This document shows positions 1 to 8,212 of a DNA stretch of 64,000 bases, in pieces. Below the pieces are notes generated by a model, which did not search any database, was not told where the DNA came from, and saw only the letters and a program-made list of their open reading frames with translations. The stretch lies in contig JBAZMA010000001.1 of assembly GCA_041649995.1 (NCBI GenBank), positions 273,683 through 337,682 on the forward strand. The letters run 5' to 3'. Position numbers and translations under genes: made by a program. Each line of letters starts with the position of its first letter. The stretch's first letter is position 1. Source of the stretch: JBAZMA01 sp041649995 (GTDB lineage: Bacteria > Omnitrophota > Gorgyraeia > Velamenicoccales > Velamenicoccaceae).

Positions 1-750
1 CACGCGGACCTTGTCGGTTGCCTGAAATACGGGCATCAGGACATCCGCAATGTCCTGGAACGGGCCAGCGCGCGCGAAACCGTTTCGCGCGTGGCTGTCG
101 GGGCCTTGTGCAAGCTGTTTCTCAAGGAATGTTCTATCCGCGTTTCCAGCAAAGCGGTCATGATCGGGGGTGAGACCCGGCAGGAGCGCATGAAAAAAAA
201 GGTCGATGAGGCCAGACGGAATCTCGACACCCTCGGAGGGATGTTTGTGGTGTCGGTGGAAGGCGCTCCGCCCGGATTGGGCAGTTATGTTTCCGCCGAT
301 CGCAGGCTGAACGCGCGGCTGGCCCAGGCTTTTATGTCGATTCCCGCCATCAAGGCCGTTGAATTCGGCTTAGGGATTGAATATGCCCGCGCCTTCGGCT
401 CCAAGGTCCATGACGCGATTTACTATTCAAAGGAAAAAGGGTATTACCGCAAGACGAATAACGCCGGAGGCATCGAAGGGGGGATGAGCAACGGAGAGAC
501 CATCGTCGCCCGGTGCACCATGAAACCCATCGCGACAGTCGGCAAACCCCTTGATTCCGTTGATATCATCACAAAAAAAGGGGCCCGGGCCGCTGTTGAG
601 CGCTACGATACCTGTGCCGTTGAAGCCGCCGGGGTTGTGGCGGAATCCTGCGCTGCTTTTGTTTTGAGCGAAGCGTTGCTTGAAAAATTCGGCGCGGACA
701 GTCTCGTTGAATTCAAGAGAAACTATAAGGCGTATTTGAGAAGCCTTTAA
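1..750 (+). CDS. aroC: Chorismate synthase, C-terminal part (5' end outside window)
   Basis: The reading frame is open from base 1 and begins inside the gene, with HADLVGCLKYGHQDIRNVLE followed by RASARET, a hallmark stretch of chorismate synthase. About 249 residues are visible and the N-terminal third is missing. The enzyme makes chorismate from 5-enolpyruvylshikimate-3-phosphate with reduced FMN, the last shikimate-pathway step. The C-terminal region RYDTCAVEAAGVVAES and ALLEKFG is also typical of the family. An ATG at 91 is internal and not the start. A strong terminator follows, so this gene ends its own transcription unit. The shikimate kinase gene next to it belongs to the same pathway. 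Confidence 0.95.
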   Translation, partial: HADLVGCLKYGHQDIRNVLERASARETVSRVAVGALCKLFLKECSIRVSSKAVMIGGETRQERMKKKVDEARRNLDTLGGMFVVSVEGAPPGLGSYVSADRRLNARLAQAFMSIPAIKAVEFGLGIEYARAFGSKVHDAIYYSKEKGYYRKTNNAGGIEGGMSNGETIVARCTMKPIATVGKPLDSVDIITKKGARAAVERYDTCAVEAAGVVAESCAAFVLSEALLEKFGADSLVEFKRNYKAYLRSL

Positions 751-778
751 TCAACAAATAACAGCGGTAAACATCAAG

Positions 779-811
779 CGGCCGGGAGAAATTCCCGGCC
801 GGATTTTTTTT
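779..811 (+). terminator. Rho-independent terminator after aroC
   Basis: A 9-bp perfect GC-rich stem (779-787 paired with 793-801, 5-nt loop) is followed directly by a run of eight T at 804-811. It lies 29 nt after the aroC stop codon and separates aroC from the aroK operon. Confidence 0.9.
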
Positions 812-845
812 AAGCCTTCGCGCTTTCCCAAGAGGGTGTTTTCCA

Positions 846-874
846 TTGCCTGCTTTACCTTATTATGATAAAAT
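846..874 (+). promoter_or_regulatory. Probable sigma70-type promoter for aroK-dprA-topA-xer
   Basis: TTGCCT at 846-851 and TAAAAT at 869-874 are separated by exactly 17 nt, just after the aroC terminator. A transcript would start near 881, leaving a leader of about 55 nt before the aroK ATG at 936. This supports the downstream aroK start, because a TTG start at 846 would lie upstream of the transcript. TATGAT at 864-869 is a competing -10, but its -35 is poor. Confidence 0.5.
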
Positions 875-935
875 TCCTTCATTATACATTTCAAGAGGTA
901 ACGTGCGCCGGGACGGCCTTAAGGGACATGTTTTG

Positions 936-1442
936 ATGAGAAATCTTTATCTGGTCGGATTTATGGGCACAGGCAAGACCGCTGTGGCAGGGGTTCTCTC
1001 ATCCAGGCTGGGGCTTAAGCTGGCGGATATGGATAAGATGATCGAAGAGCAGGAAGGCATGGCGGTCAGGGAGATCTTCAGGACCAGGGGCGAGCCTTAT
1101 TTTCGAGATCTCGAGAAGGCGCTGGTCTCGCGCCTGGCGGCCCAACAGGGATATGTCGTGGCCTGCGGAGGCGGCGTTTTCGCGGATCCTGTCAACATTG
1201 GCCTGATGAAGAAGAGCGGGACGGTCGTCTGTCTGACTTCAAGGCCTGAAACAATCCTGCGGCGCACAAGCCGGAATAAAGAACGGCCCCTTTTGGACGT
1301 CGTCGAGCCTCTGGCTGCGATCGAGGGGCTTTTGAAAAAACGCCAGGCGTGCTATTCCCAGGCCCATTACACCGTGGATTGCGATGCCTTAAGCGTGGAA
1401 GAAAGCGCACAGGCCGTTCTCGAAATCCTTAAAAAATCATGA
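936..1442 (+). CDS. aroK: Shikimate kinase
   Basis: Phosphorylates shikimate to shikimate-3-phosphate in aromatic amino acid synthesis. The P-loop GFMGTGKT is at residues 8-15, acidic substrate-site residues follow at 31-33 (DMD), and the GGG substrate-binding motif is at 78-80. The 168-aa length is normal for the family. The frame is open further upstream, but the ATG at 936 is preferred: it has an AAGGGA ribosome site at 921-926, gives the standard N-terminus, and lies downstream of the likely promoter. The gene overlaps dprA by 4 nt (ATGA), so the two are translationally coupled. Confidence 0.93.
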   Translation: MRNLYLVGFMGTGKTAVAGVLSSRLGLKLADMDKMIEEQEGMAVREIFRTRGEPYFRDLEKALVSRLAAQQGYVVACGGGVFADPVNIGLMKKSGTVVCLTSRPETILRRTSRNKERPLLDVVEPLAAIEGLLKKRQACYSQAHYTVDCDALSVEESAQAVLEILKKS

Positions 1443-2581
1443 ATGATTTTCAGGCCCTTATTATTCTGAATATGGTCAGGGGGATCGGCAGCATCCGCGT
1501 GAAAAGGCTGATGGAGGCCTTTGAGCGTCCCTCGGATATTTTTAACGCTTCACCGCAGGAGCTGATGGAAAAAGGGGGGTTGAATCCGGGACTGGCGCAG
1601 GCCGTGTGCGCGGCACCGGGCAAGCCGGAATGCGACCCTGTTGTTGAGATGAAAAGAGCCGAGGCCGCCGGCGCGCGCATCTTGAGCCTTCTTGACCCGG
1701 ATTATCCTGAGCTTCTCAGGGCCATTCCCGACCCGCCCTGCGTTCTTTACGTGAAAGGCGACATTCTGGCCTGCGACGAAAACGCGGTCGCGATCGTCGG
1801 TTCGCGAGGCGCTTCGCTCTACGGCCTGTCTTGCGCGCGCACCTTCAGCGTCCGTTTGTCCGAATACGGCCTGACCATTGTCTCGGGCATGGCCCGCGGC
1901 ATCGATACCGCGGCCCACAGGGCGGCCCTGGATGCCGGCGGCAGGACGATCGCTGTTCTCGGAAGCGGCTTGAACAGGATTTATCCTCCGGAAAACGAAA
2001 CGCTCTTTCAGCAGATCGGTCTGGGCGGGGCCGTGGTCTCCCAGTTTCCCATGGAGACGCCTCCTTTGCCGCAGAACTTTCCCATGCGCAACCGGCTTAT
2101 CAGCGGATTGTCCAAGGGGGTCCTGGTTGTCGAGGCCTCCGGGAAAAGCGGAGCCCTGATCACCGCGCGATGCGCGGCGGAACAGGGAAGAGATGTGTTT
2201 GCCATTCCGGGCGAACTTTCCAACAGCAACTCAGGAGGGGTCAACGGGCTCATCAAGGACGGAGCCAGGCTTGTGACGGATCCCGTTGAGATCCTCGAAG
2301 GTCTCAGGCCCTTGTTAAACCTTTCGGCGCTGGCTTGCGATTCCGCCAAAGACGAAAAGGCTTTCTGGGGGGAGGGCGATACTGAGCCGGACCTTCTGAA
2401 ATATCTCGATAAAGAACCCAGGCATATCGATTCGATCGCCCGGGAATCAGGGTTTTCCATCCCGGAGATCCTGTCTTTGTTGACGGACCTGGAGCTTAAA
2501 GGGGTGATCCGCCAGACTTCCGGAAAATCCTTTTCCCTGGTCACGCCCTATGACGGCTCTCAGAGGCCCCTGTTTCATTAG
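1439..2581 (+). CDS. dprA: DNA processing protein DprA (Smf)
   Basis: Single-stranded DNA-binding protein that loads RecA on incoming DNA during natural transformation. An N-terminal helix-hairpin-helix-like region (residues about 5-65) precedes the Rossmann-like DprA core, with IVGSRGAS, SGMARGID, VLGSGL and the RNRLISGLS segment, then FAIPGEL. The C-terminal 70 residues look like the winged-helix DprA domain. Length (380 aa) is normal. No other competence gene is visible here. The start overlaps the aroK stop by 4 nt. The dprA-topA order is common in bacteria and supports the call. Confidence 0.95.
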   Translation: MNDFQALIILNMVRGIGSIRVKRLMEAFERPSDIFNASPQELMEKGGLNPGLAQAVCAAPGKPECDPVVEMKRAEAAGARILSLLDPDYPELLRAIPDPPCVLYVKGDILACDENAVAIVGSRGASLYGLSCARTFSVRLSEYGLTIVSGMARGIDTAAHRAALDAGGRTIAVLGSGLNRIYPPENETLFQQIGLGGAVVSQFPMETPPLPQNFPMRNRLISGLSKGVLVVEASGKSGALITARCAAEQGRDVFAIPGELSNSNSGGVNGLIKDGARLVTDPVEILEGLRPLLNLSALACDSAKDEKAFWGEGDTEPDLLKYLDKEPRHIDSIARESGFSIPEILSLLTDLELKGVIRQTSGKSFSLVTPYDGSQRPLFH

Positions 2582-2625
2582 GGGCAGGGAAACTCAACAA
2601 GACGCAAACCTTATAAAGGGGAACT

Positions 2626-4656
2626 ATGTCCGACAAAGCCATTGTGATCGTTGAATCTCCTGCCAAGGCCAAGACTATCGCCAAATTCCTGGGCAAGGAT
2701 TTTTCCGTTGTCAGTTCCATGGGCCATATCGTGGATCTTCCCCAGAAAAAACTGGGCGTGGAGATCGAAAAGGACTATAAGGCCGAATACGTGATCATTC
2801 CCGGGAAAAAGAAGCTTTTGACCGATCTGAAAAAAATCGCCAAGACCGCCGATACCATTTACTTCGCGACCGACCCTGACCGCGAAGGAGAGGCCATCGG
2901 ATGGAATCTTAAGGAATGGATGAAGCTTAAAGACCAGAAGGTTTTCCGCGTGGAGTTCCATGAGATCACCAAGTCCGCGATTTCCGCCGCCTTCGGCGCC
3001 CCCCGCGCCTTTAATGAGGACAAGATCAAGGCCCAGCAGGCGCGGCGTATCTTAGACCGCATCGTCGGTTATTTCTTGAGCCCGTTGTTGTGGCGCAAGG
3101 TGACGCGGGGCTTAAGCGCCGGGCGCGTGCAATCGGTGACCCTGCGTCTGATCGTGGAGCGGGAAAAAGAGGTCCTGGCCTTTAAGCCGCAGGAATATTG
3201 GAGCATTGAGGCGGAGCTCAGGAAGAATGAAGGGGACAAGAAGGCCTTTAAGGCGTTTCTGGAAAAGATCGACAATGAGAAGGCGCAGATTGAGACCGAA
3301 GAGGCCTCCGGGAAGATCATGGCGGATCTCCAGGGCAAGGATTTTACCGTGGAGTCCGCGGAGAAGTCCATGCGATCGCGCTCTCCGCTCGCGCCCTTTA
3401 TCACCAGCACCCTGCAGCAGGACGCGTTCAACAAATTGCATTTCAGCGCGGTCAAAACGATGTTTGTGGCGCAGCAGCTCTATGAAGGGATCGAGACAGG
3501 CGAAGAAGGGCCTGTGGGGCTTATTACGTATATGCGCACGGACTCCACCCAGGTCGCCCAGAGCGCGCTCAAAGAGGTCCGCGAATTTATCGGTTCCCGT
3601 TACGGGGAGACCTATCTTCCTGACGCCCCGAGGACCTTTAAGGCCAAAAAAATGGCGCAGGAGGCGCATGAAGCCATCCGGCCGACGGGCGTTGACCGCA
3701 CGCCGGAATCTCTTCAGCCTTTTTTGACGCCCGAACAGTTCAAACTCTATGAATTGATCTGGAAGCGTTTTGTCGCCAGCCAGATGAATCCTTCCCAGGC
3801 GGAACAGACGTCGGTCGTCATCCGGGCCGGACGTTATTCCTTCAAGGCTACGGGTAGCCGCGTCGTCTTTGACGGTTTCACGGTCCTTTACAAATCGGAG
3901 GAGGAGCTCGAAGAGGAATCCAAAAAAGAACTTCCGCCCTTGTCTGCCGGCGAACTTCTGCAGGCGACCAAACTTCTCCCGGCCCAGCATTTCACAAAAC
4001 CGCCCGCGCGGTATTCCGAAGGCTCCCTGATCAAGGCGCTGGAAGAGGACGGGGTGGGCCGGCCGAGCACGTATGCCCCCATCATTTCCACTCTTGTCTC
4101 CCGGGATTATGTGCGCAGGGAAAAAGGCTATCTTTTGCCCACGGATTTAGGCGTTAAGGTGAGCGAACTTTTGGTCAGTTATTTTCCCCAGATCATGGAT
4201 ATTTCCTTCACGGCCCATATGGAAGAAGAACTGGACATGATCGAGGAGGGCAAGATCGACTGGGTCAATATTTTGAATGAGTTCTACACGCCCTTCAAGG
4301 AGAAGCTTGATTTCGCGTCCAAAGACATTAAGAAAGAAGTGATCTTTTCGGATGAGGTGTGCGAAAAATGCGGTAAGCCCATGGTCATCAAATGGGGGCG
4401 CAAGGGTAAGTTCCTGAGCTGTTCGGATTATCCGGCATGTAAACAGTCCAAATCGATTTCTTCGGGAGTCAAATGCCCGGCGCCGGGATGCGGGGGAGAT
4501 CTCATTCTCAGGAGGTCCTACCGCGGCCGCTCGTTTTACGGGTGCAGCCGTTATCCGCAATGCACGTTTACGTCCCGCGAATTGCCTTCAGCGGAAGACA
4601 CGCAGCAGCCCAAGCCCGAGGCGGGCAATCCGGAAACAGGCGGATCCGCGCAGTGA
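2626..4656 (+). CDS. topA: DNA topoisomerase I (type IA)
   Basis: Relaxes negative supercoils by single-strand passage. The N-terminal TOPRIM domain is clear (IVESPAKAKTIAKFLG, and FATDPDREGEAIGW with the metal-binding acidic residues). The active-site tyrosine is Y302 in ITYMRTDST. The EGSLIKALEEDGVGRPSTYA region is also diagnostic. The C-terminus carries two four-cysteine zinc ribbons (CEKCGKPM... and CPAPGCGGDL...), fewer than in some homologues but within family range. Total length is 676 aa. An AAAGGGG ribosome site lies 6-7 nt upstream of the ATG. The last 20 residues are proline/glycine-rich and probably disordered. Confidence 0.97.
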   Translation: MSDKAIVIVESPAKAKTIAKFLGKDFSVVSSMGHIVDLPQKKLGVEIEKDYKAEYVIIPGKKKLLTDLKKIAKTADTIYFATDPDREGEAIGWNLKEWMKLKDQKVFRVEFHEITKSAISAAFGAPRAFNEDKIKAQQARRILDRIVGYFLSPLLWRKVTRGLSAGRVQSVTLRLIVEREKEVLAFKPQEYWSIEAELRKNEGDKKAFKAFLEKIDNEKAQIETEEASGKIMADLQGKDFTVESAEKSMRSRSPLAPFITSTLQQDAFNKLHFSAVKTMFVAQQLYEGIETGEEGPVGLITYMRTDSTQVAQSALKEVREFIGSRYGETYLPDAPRTFKAKKMAQEAHEAIRPTGVDRTPESLQPFLTPEQFKLYELIWKRFVASQMNPSQAEQTSVVIRAGRYSFKATGSRVVFDGFTVLYKSEEELEEESKKELPPLSAGELLQATKLLPAQHFTKPPARYSEGSLIKALEEDGVGRPSTYAPIISTLVSRDYVRREKGYLLPTDLGVKVSELLVSYFPQIMDISFTAHMEEELDMIEEGKIDWVNILNEFYTPFKEKLDFASKDIKKEVIFSDEVCEKCGKPMVIKWGRKGKFLSCSDYPACKQSKSISSGVKCPAPGCGGDLILRRSYRGRSFYGCSRYPQCTFTSRELPSAEDTQQPKPEAGNPETGGSAQ

Positions 4657-4679
4657 CGGCTTAAGAGGGGGGACGGCTT

Positions 4680-5546
4680 TTGGCTATGGAACGCCATATC
4701 GATAAATTCGCGCGCTATCTGGAAATTGAAAAGAACGCCTCGCGCCACACCATCAACAGCTATCGCATCGACCTGAAGGAATTTTCCGCTTTCCTGAAAA
4801 GCGCCGACCTGGAATCCGTGGATTATCTGACCATCCGCAGGTTCCTGGCCCATCTCAAAGAGCGGAATCTGACGGCGCGCAGCACGGCGAGGAAGCTTTC
4901 TTCCCTGCGCAGTTTTTTCAGGTTCCTGATCAAGGACGGATATTTAAAAACAAATCCTACCGATGCCGTCTCTTCCCCCAAACAGGAAAAATCCCTCCCG
5001 AAATTTTTGACAGAGGTGGACGTCAACGCCCTGATTGAGGCGCCTGATACGTCCAGGCTTCTGGGCCTTCGCGACCACGCCATGCTGGAAACCCTGTATT
5101 CCACCGGCATCCGCATTTCAGAGTTGACCGGGCTGAGGCAGGAGGACATCGATTTCATCGGAGGGATGATCAAGGTGTTCGGGAAGGGAAAAAAGGAGCG
5201 CCTGCTTCCGATCGGGGACCGCGCCCTGAAGGCGATCAGGAATTATCTCAAGAAGCGCGGAAGCGACATCAGGGCCGTTTTTTTAAACAAGAATAAAAAA
5301 CCGATAGGGCCCAGGGGGTTTCGAAAGGCCCTGGATAAATATGTCGTGAAAGCCAGTCTTAAAGAACACATTTCTCCCCATGTCCTGCGCCATTCCTTTG
5401 CCACGCACCTGTTGAACAGGGGGGCGGACTTGAGGTCTGTCCAGGAACTGCTGGGGCATGTCAATCTTTCCACAACGCAGATCTACACGCATTTGACGAC
5501 CGAAAAACTCAAAAGCGTTTATGAAAAAGCGCATCCGCGCGCGTAA
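4680..5546 (+). CDS. xerC: Tyrosine recombinase XerC/XerD family
   Basis: Site-specific recombinase that probably resolves chromosome dimers. It has an N-terminal SAM-like DNA-binding domain (about 1-95) and a catalytic domain with the full set R145, H234, R237, H260 and Y269. The 288-aa length fits XerC/XerD. The topA-xerC adjacency is known from other bacteria, but sequence alone does not separate XerC from XerD. The start is set at TTG 4680 because the GGGGGGA ribosome site (4667-4673) is 6 nt away; ATG 4686 is the alternative. Repeat-rich DNA follows, and no terminator was found. Confidence 0.9.
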   Translation: MAMERHIDKFARYLEIEKNASRHTINSYRIDLKEFSAFLKSADLESVDYLTIRRFLAHLKERNLTARSTARKLSSLRSFFRFLIKDGYLKTNPTDAVSSPKQEKSLPKFLTEVDVNALIEAPDTSRLLGLRDHAMLETLYSTGIRISELTGLRQEDIDFIGGMIKVFGKGKKERLLPIGDRALKAIRNYLKKRGSDIRAVFLNKNKKPIGPRGFRKALDKYVVKASLKEHISPHVLRHSFATHLLNRGADLRSVQELLGHVNLSTTQIYTHLTTEKLKSVYEKAHPRA

Positions 5547-5864
5547 AAACAGTATCAAAGAGTTAGAGAGTCAAAGAGAATTAAGAATGAAGAATGGGCT
5601 TATAGCTTATGGCGAATGGCATATGGTTTATAGCAAAAACGAAGAAATCGGAAGTCGGAAATCTGACGTCTGAAATCCGAAATCAGAAGACCGAGATCCG
5701 AGGGACGAAGGACGAAAACACGAAGGACGATGACCGTGAGGACGTTTGCATCCTTCGGATGCTAGGACGTACGGACGCAGGACGTAAAAACAATTGAAGA
5801 TGAAGAATTGGCTTATGGCGAATAGCATATGGTTTGGAAATTCAGCAAGTAAAAGGCGGGTTTT
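5547..5864. repeat. Repeat-rich intergenic block
   Basis: No plausible gene in 318 bp. Two near-identical copies of GCTTATGGCGAATRGCATAT plus GGTTT lie at about 5605-5629 and 5812-5836. Between them are near-copies of GAAATC(T/C)GA words (5650-5690) and seven GGACG words (5702-5784), including a small GCATCC-TTC-GGATGC hairpin around 5747-5761. The short open frame at 5609-5797 is simply a translation of these words. Promoter and leader of the waaA operon must lie here or upstream, but no convincing -35/-10 pair was found. Confidence 0.7.
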
Positions 5865-7133
5865 ATGATTTATTTTATCTATGACATTCTGCTTTTGATC
5901 GCGTCTGTGGCGTATCTGCCGTTTTACGCCCTGCGCGGCCGCGTGCATAAGAGGATCTTCAGCCGCCTGGGATTTTTATCGCCGGACATCCAGGCATCGG
6001 ACGGGGAGGGAAAAAGCGCGATCTGGATCCACGCCGTCAGCGTGGGAGAGGCCAGGGCTGTTGAGTCCCTGGTGCGCCTGATCCGCGGCCGCTGGCCGCG
6101 GGAGCGCATTGTCGTTTCTACGGTCACTCCCACCGGCTACGCGATCCTCCGGAAGTTCCTAAAAAAAGATGAACTGGCTTTTTTCGCGCCTTTGGATATT
6201 TCCTGGGTTGTCGCCAAATTCATCCGCGCCCTGCGCCCCCGGCTTTTGCTGGTTATGGAAACGGAACTCTGGCCTAATCTCCTGCGTTTGAACGCGGCGG
6301 CCGGGACCAGGATCATCCTGGTGAACGGCCGTATTTCCGACAGGTCTTTTCAGGGATACAGGAATCTGTCCTGGTTTTTCGGCCCGGCGTTGAGAAAAGT
6401 GGACCTTTTTTGCATGCAGAGCGAGGAATCCGCCCGAAGGATCCGCCGGCTGGCCATACCTCAGGACCGTATCCGCGTCACGGGCAATATCAAATTCGAC
6501 CTTCAGGATGATTTCATCGAACCCGCTTTTTTCCCTAAGTTTAAAGATCTGATCGGCGGCCAGATCCTCTGGGTCTGCGGCAGCACGCACGACAATGAGG
6601 AGGAGGCGGTTCTGGCGCTTTACAAATCCCTGCGCAAGGATTTTACCAACCTCAGACTTGTCATCGCGCCCAGGCACCTGGAGCGGCTGGACAAGATCAG
6701 GCGGCTCATCCGCGTCAACGGCCTGGAAGCGGCGTTTCTGTCGAAATTGAATTCTTTTTCCAGTGCCCAGGTCGCGCTTCTGGATACCATGGGGGACCTT
6801 TCGGCGGTCTACAGCCTGGCTGATGTTGTTTTTATCGGCGGCAGTCTTGTCAAAAAAGGCGGGCACAATCCTATCGAGCCCGCTGTGTTCGGGAAGCCTG
6901 TTCTTTTCGGCCCTTTTATGGATAATTTCAGGGAGATACGGGATATCTTCATTAAAGAAAAGGCGGCTATTGAAGTCGAGCATTCCCAGGGTCTGGAGTA
7001 TGAGATGAGACGTCTTTTGGCCAGCCCTGCCGAACGCAAGGCCCTGGGGGAACGGGGGCGTCAGATCCTTTCCGGGCATCGCGGGGCCACGGAACGCACG
7101 ATCTCCGAGATTGCCCGAAAGGCGGGATTATGA
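5865..7133 (+). CDS. waaA: 3-deoxy-D-manno-octulosonic acid (Kdo) transferase, GT30
   Basis: Transfers Kdo from CMP-Kdo to lipid A precursor at the inner membrane. A hydrophobic N-terminal anchor (residues about 2-22) is followed by the GT30 N-domain with WIHAVSVGEA, STVTPTGY and METELWPN, then VNGRISDRS, TGNIKFD and the C-terminal donor-binding segment FIGGSLVKKGGHNPIEPA. At 422 aa it is full length. It opens a set of overlapping LPS genes and shares an ATGA overlap with lpxK. Whether it adds one or several Kdo residues cannot be read from sequence. Confidence 0.96.
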   Translation: MIYFIYDILLLIASVAYLPFYALRGRVHKRIFSRLGFLSPDIQASDGEGKSAIWIHAVSVGEARAVESLVRLIRGRWPRERIVVSTVTPTGYAILRKFLKKDELAFFAPLDISWVVAKFIRALRPRLLLVMETELWPNLLRLNAAAGTRIILVNGRISDRSFQGYRNLSWFFGPALRKVDLFCMQSEESARRIRRLAIPQDRIRVTGNIKFDLQDDFIEPAFFPKFKDLIGGQILWVCGSTHDNEEEAVLALYKSLRKDFTNLRLVIAPRHLERLDKIRRLIRVNGLEAAFLSKLNSFSSAQVALLDTMGDLSAVYSLADVVFIGGSLVKKGGHNPIEPAVFGKPVLFGPFMDNFREIRDIFIKEKAAIEVEHSQGLEYEMRRLLASPAERKALGERGRQILSGHRGATERTISEIARKAGL

Positions 7134-8212
7134 GGGGCCTGGGGGATTTTTATAGATATGGCCGCGTAACGGGTTTATTGATCGTTCTTTTTCCGCTTCT
7201 TCTGGTTTTATCTTTTGCGTATCAGCTGGCTGTCTGGGGAATACGGTTTTTGTACAGCCGGGGCGTTTTGAAGTCCCTGCGTCCGGAGAGCCGGGTGATT
7301 AGCGTCGGAAATATCACGCTGGGCGGGAGCGGAAAGACGCCTTTGACGGAATATCTCGCGCGGACGCTTGAGCCAAAGACGAAAGTGGCCGTGCTTCTGA
7401 GGGGATACCGGCGTCCTGCTTCGGGCCCGGGCGGGCAGGATGATTATTCGGAATTGGGAGATGAAGGCAGCCTTTTGAAGGAAAATCTTGGCCCCGGGAT
7501 AATCGTTCAAGCCGGCGTTGACAGGGCGGGACTGGTCCGCAAACTTGAAAGCGGGGGATTCCGGGGGGTCCTGCTTTTGGACGACGGCTTCCAGCACTGG
7601 CGGATCAGGCGGGATCTGGATATTGTCTGTCTGGACGCCTCCATGCCTTTTGGCAATGGGCTTCTTCTTCCTGCCGGCCATCTGAGGGAAACCCGGCAGG
7701 GCTTAAGGCGGGCCGGCGTTTTTTGCCTGACGCGCTGCGATCAGGTTGAGCCTGAGGTCCTGCAGAAGCTGGAAAGGATTCTGAAAGAAATCAATCCGGC
7801 GGCCGCGGTCATCCACACCATCCACGCGCCCGAATATTTTTATGATTTAAAGATCAAGACAAAATTCAAGCCGGAGTCCCTGACGCATATCCGCTCAGGC
7901 ATCGTCTGCGGGATCGCCAGGCCTCAGGCCTTCGTCCGGACGCTGGAAGACCTTCATCTGGACATTCGCTGGAAGAAATTTTTCAGTGACCATCATTCTT
8001 ACACTCGGCGGGAAATCCTGGATTTTTCAAAAGAAGCCCTGAGCAGGGATATCCGGATGCTCGTGACCACGCAGAAAGACGCCCAGCGGCTCAAAGCGTG
8101 GGTCAGGGAGCTTGATCTGGGTCTGGATATCCTTGTGTTGAGGATCGGGCTCAGGGTGATCCGGGGGCAGGAGGAATTGGATGCTAGACTCCATTCTGTA
8201 TGCGGTTTTTAG
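7130..8212 (+). CDS. lpxK: Tetraacyldisaccharide 4'-kinase
   Basis: Phosphorylates the 4' position of the tetraacyldisaccharide lipid A precursor. An N-terminal membrane helix (about 12-38) is followed by the family P-loop GNITLGGSGKTP (residues 60-71) and the DDGFQHW motif (about residue 149). The 360-aa length is normal. The start overlaps waaA by 4 nt and the end overlaps the next gene by 32 nt. Placement between waaA and the late acyltransferase fits the lipid A pathway order. Confidence 0.95.
   Translation: MRGLGDFYRYGRVTGLLIVLFPLLLVLSFAYQLAVWGIRFLYSRGVLKSLRPESRVISVGNITLGGSGKTPLTEYLARTLEPKTKVAVLLRGYRRPASGPGGQDDYSELGDEGSLLKENLGPGIIVQAGVDRAGLVRKLESGGFRGVLLLDDGFQHWRIRRDLDIVCLDASMPFGNGLLLPAGHLRETRQGLRRAGVFCLTRCDQVEPEVLQKLERILKEINPAAAVIHTIHAPEYFYDLKIKTKFKPESLTHIRSGIVCGIARPQAFVRTLEDLHLDIRWKKFFSDHHSYTRREILDFSKEALSRDIRMLVTTQKDAQRLKAWVRELDLGLDILVLRIGLRVIRGQEELDARLHSVCGF

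Noticed and set aside
846..935. N-terminal extension of AroK from TTG 846
   Set aside because: It overlaps the likely promoter, lacks a ribosome site and adds 30 residues not found in shikimate kinases.
5609..5797. 62-aa open frame on the + strand
   Set aside because: It only translates the repeated GAAATC and GGACG words and has no ribosome site.
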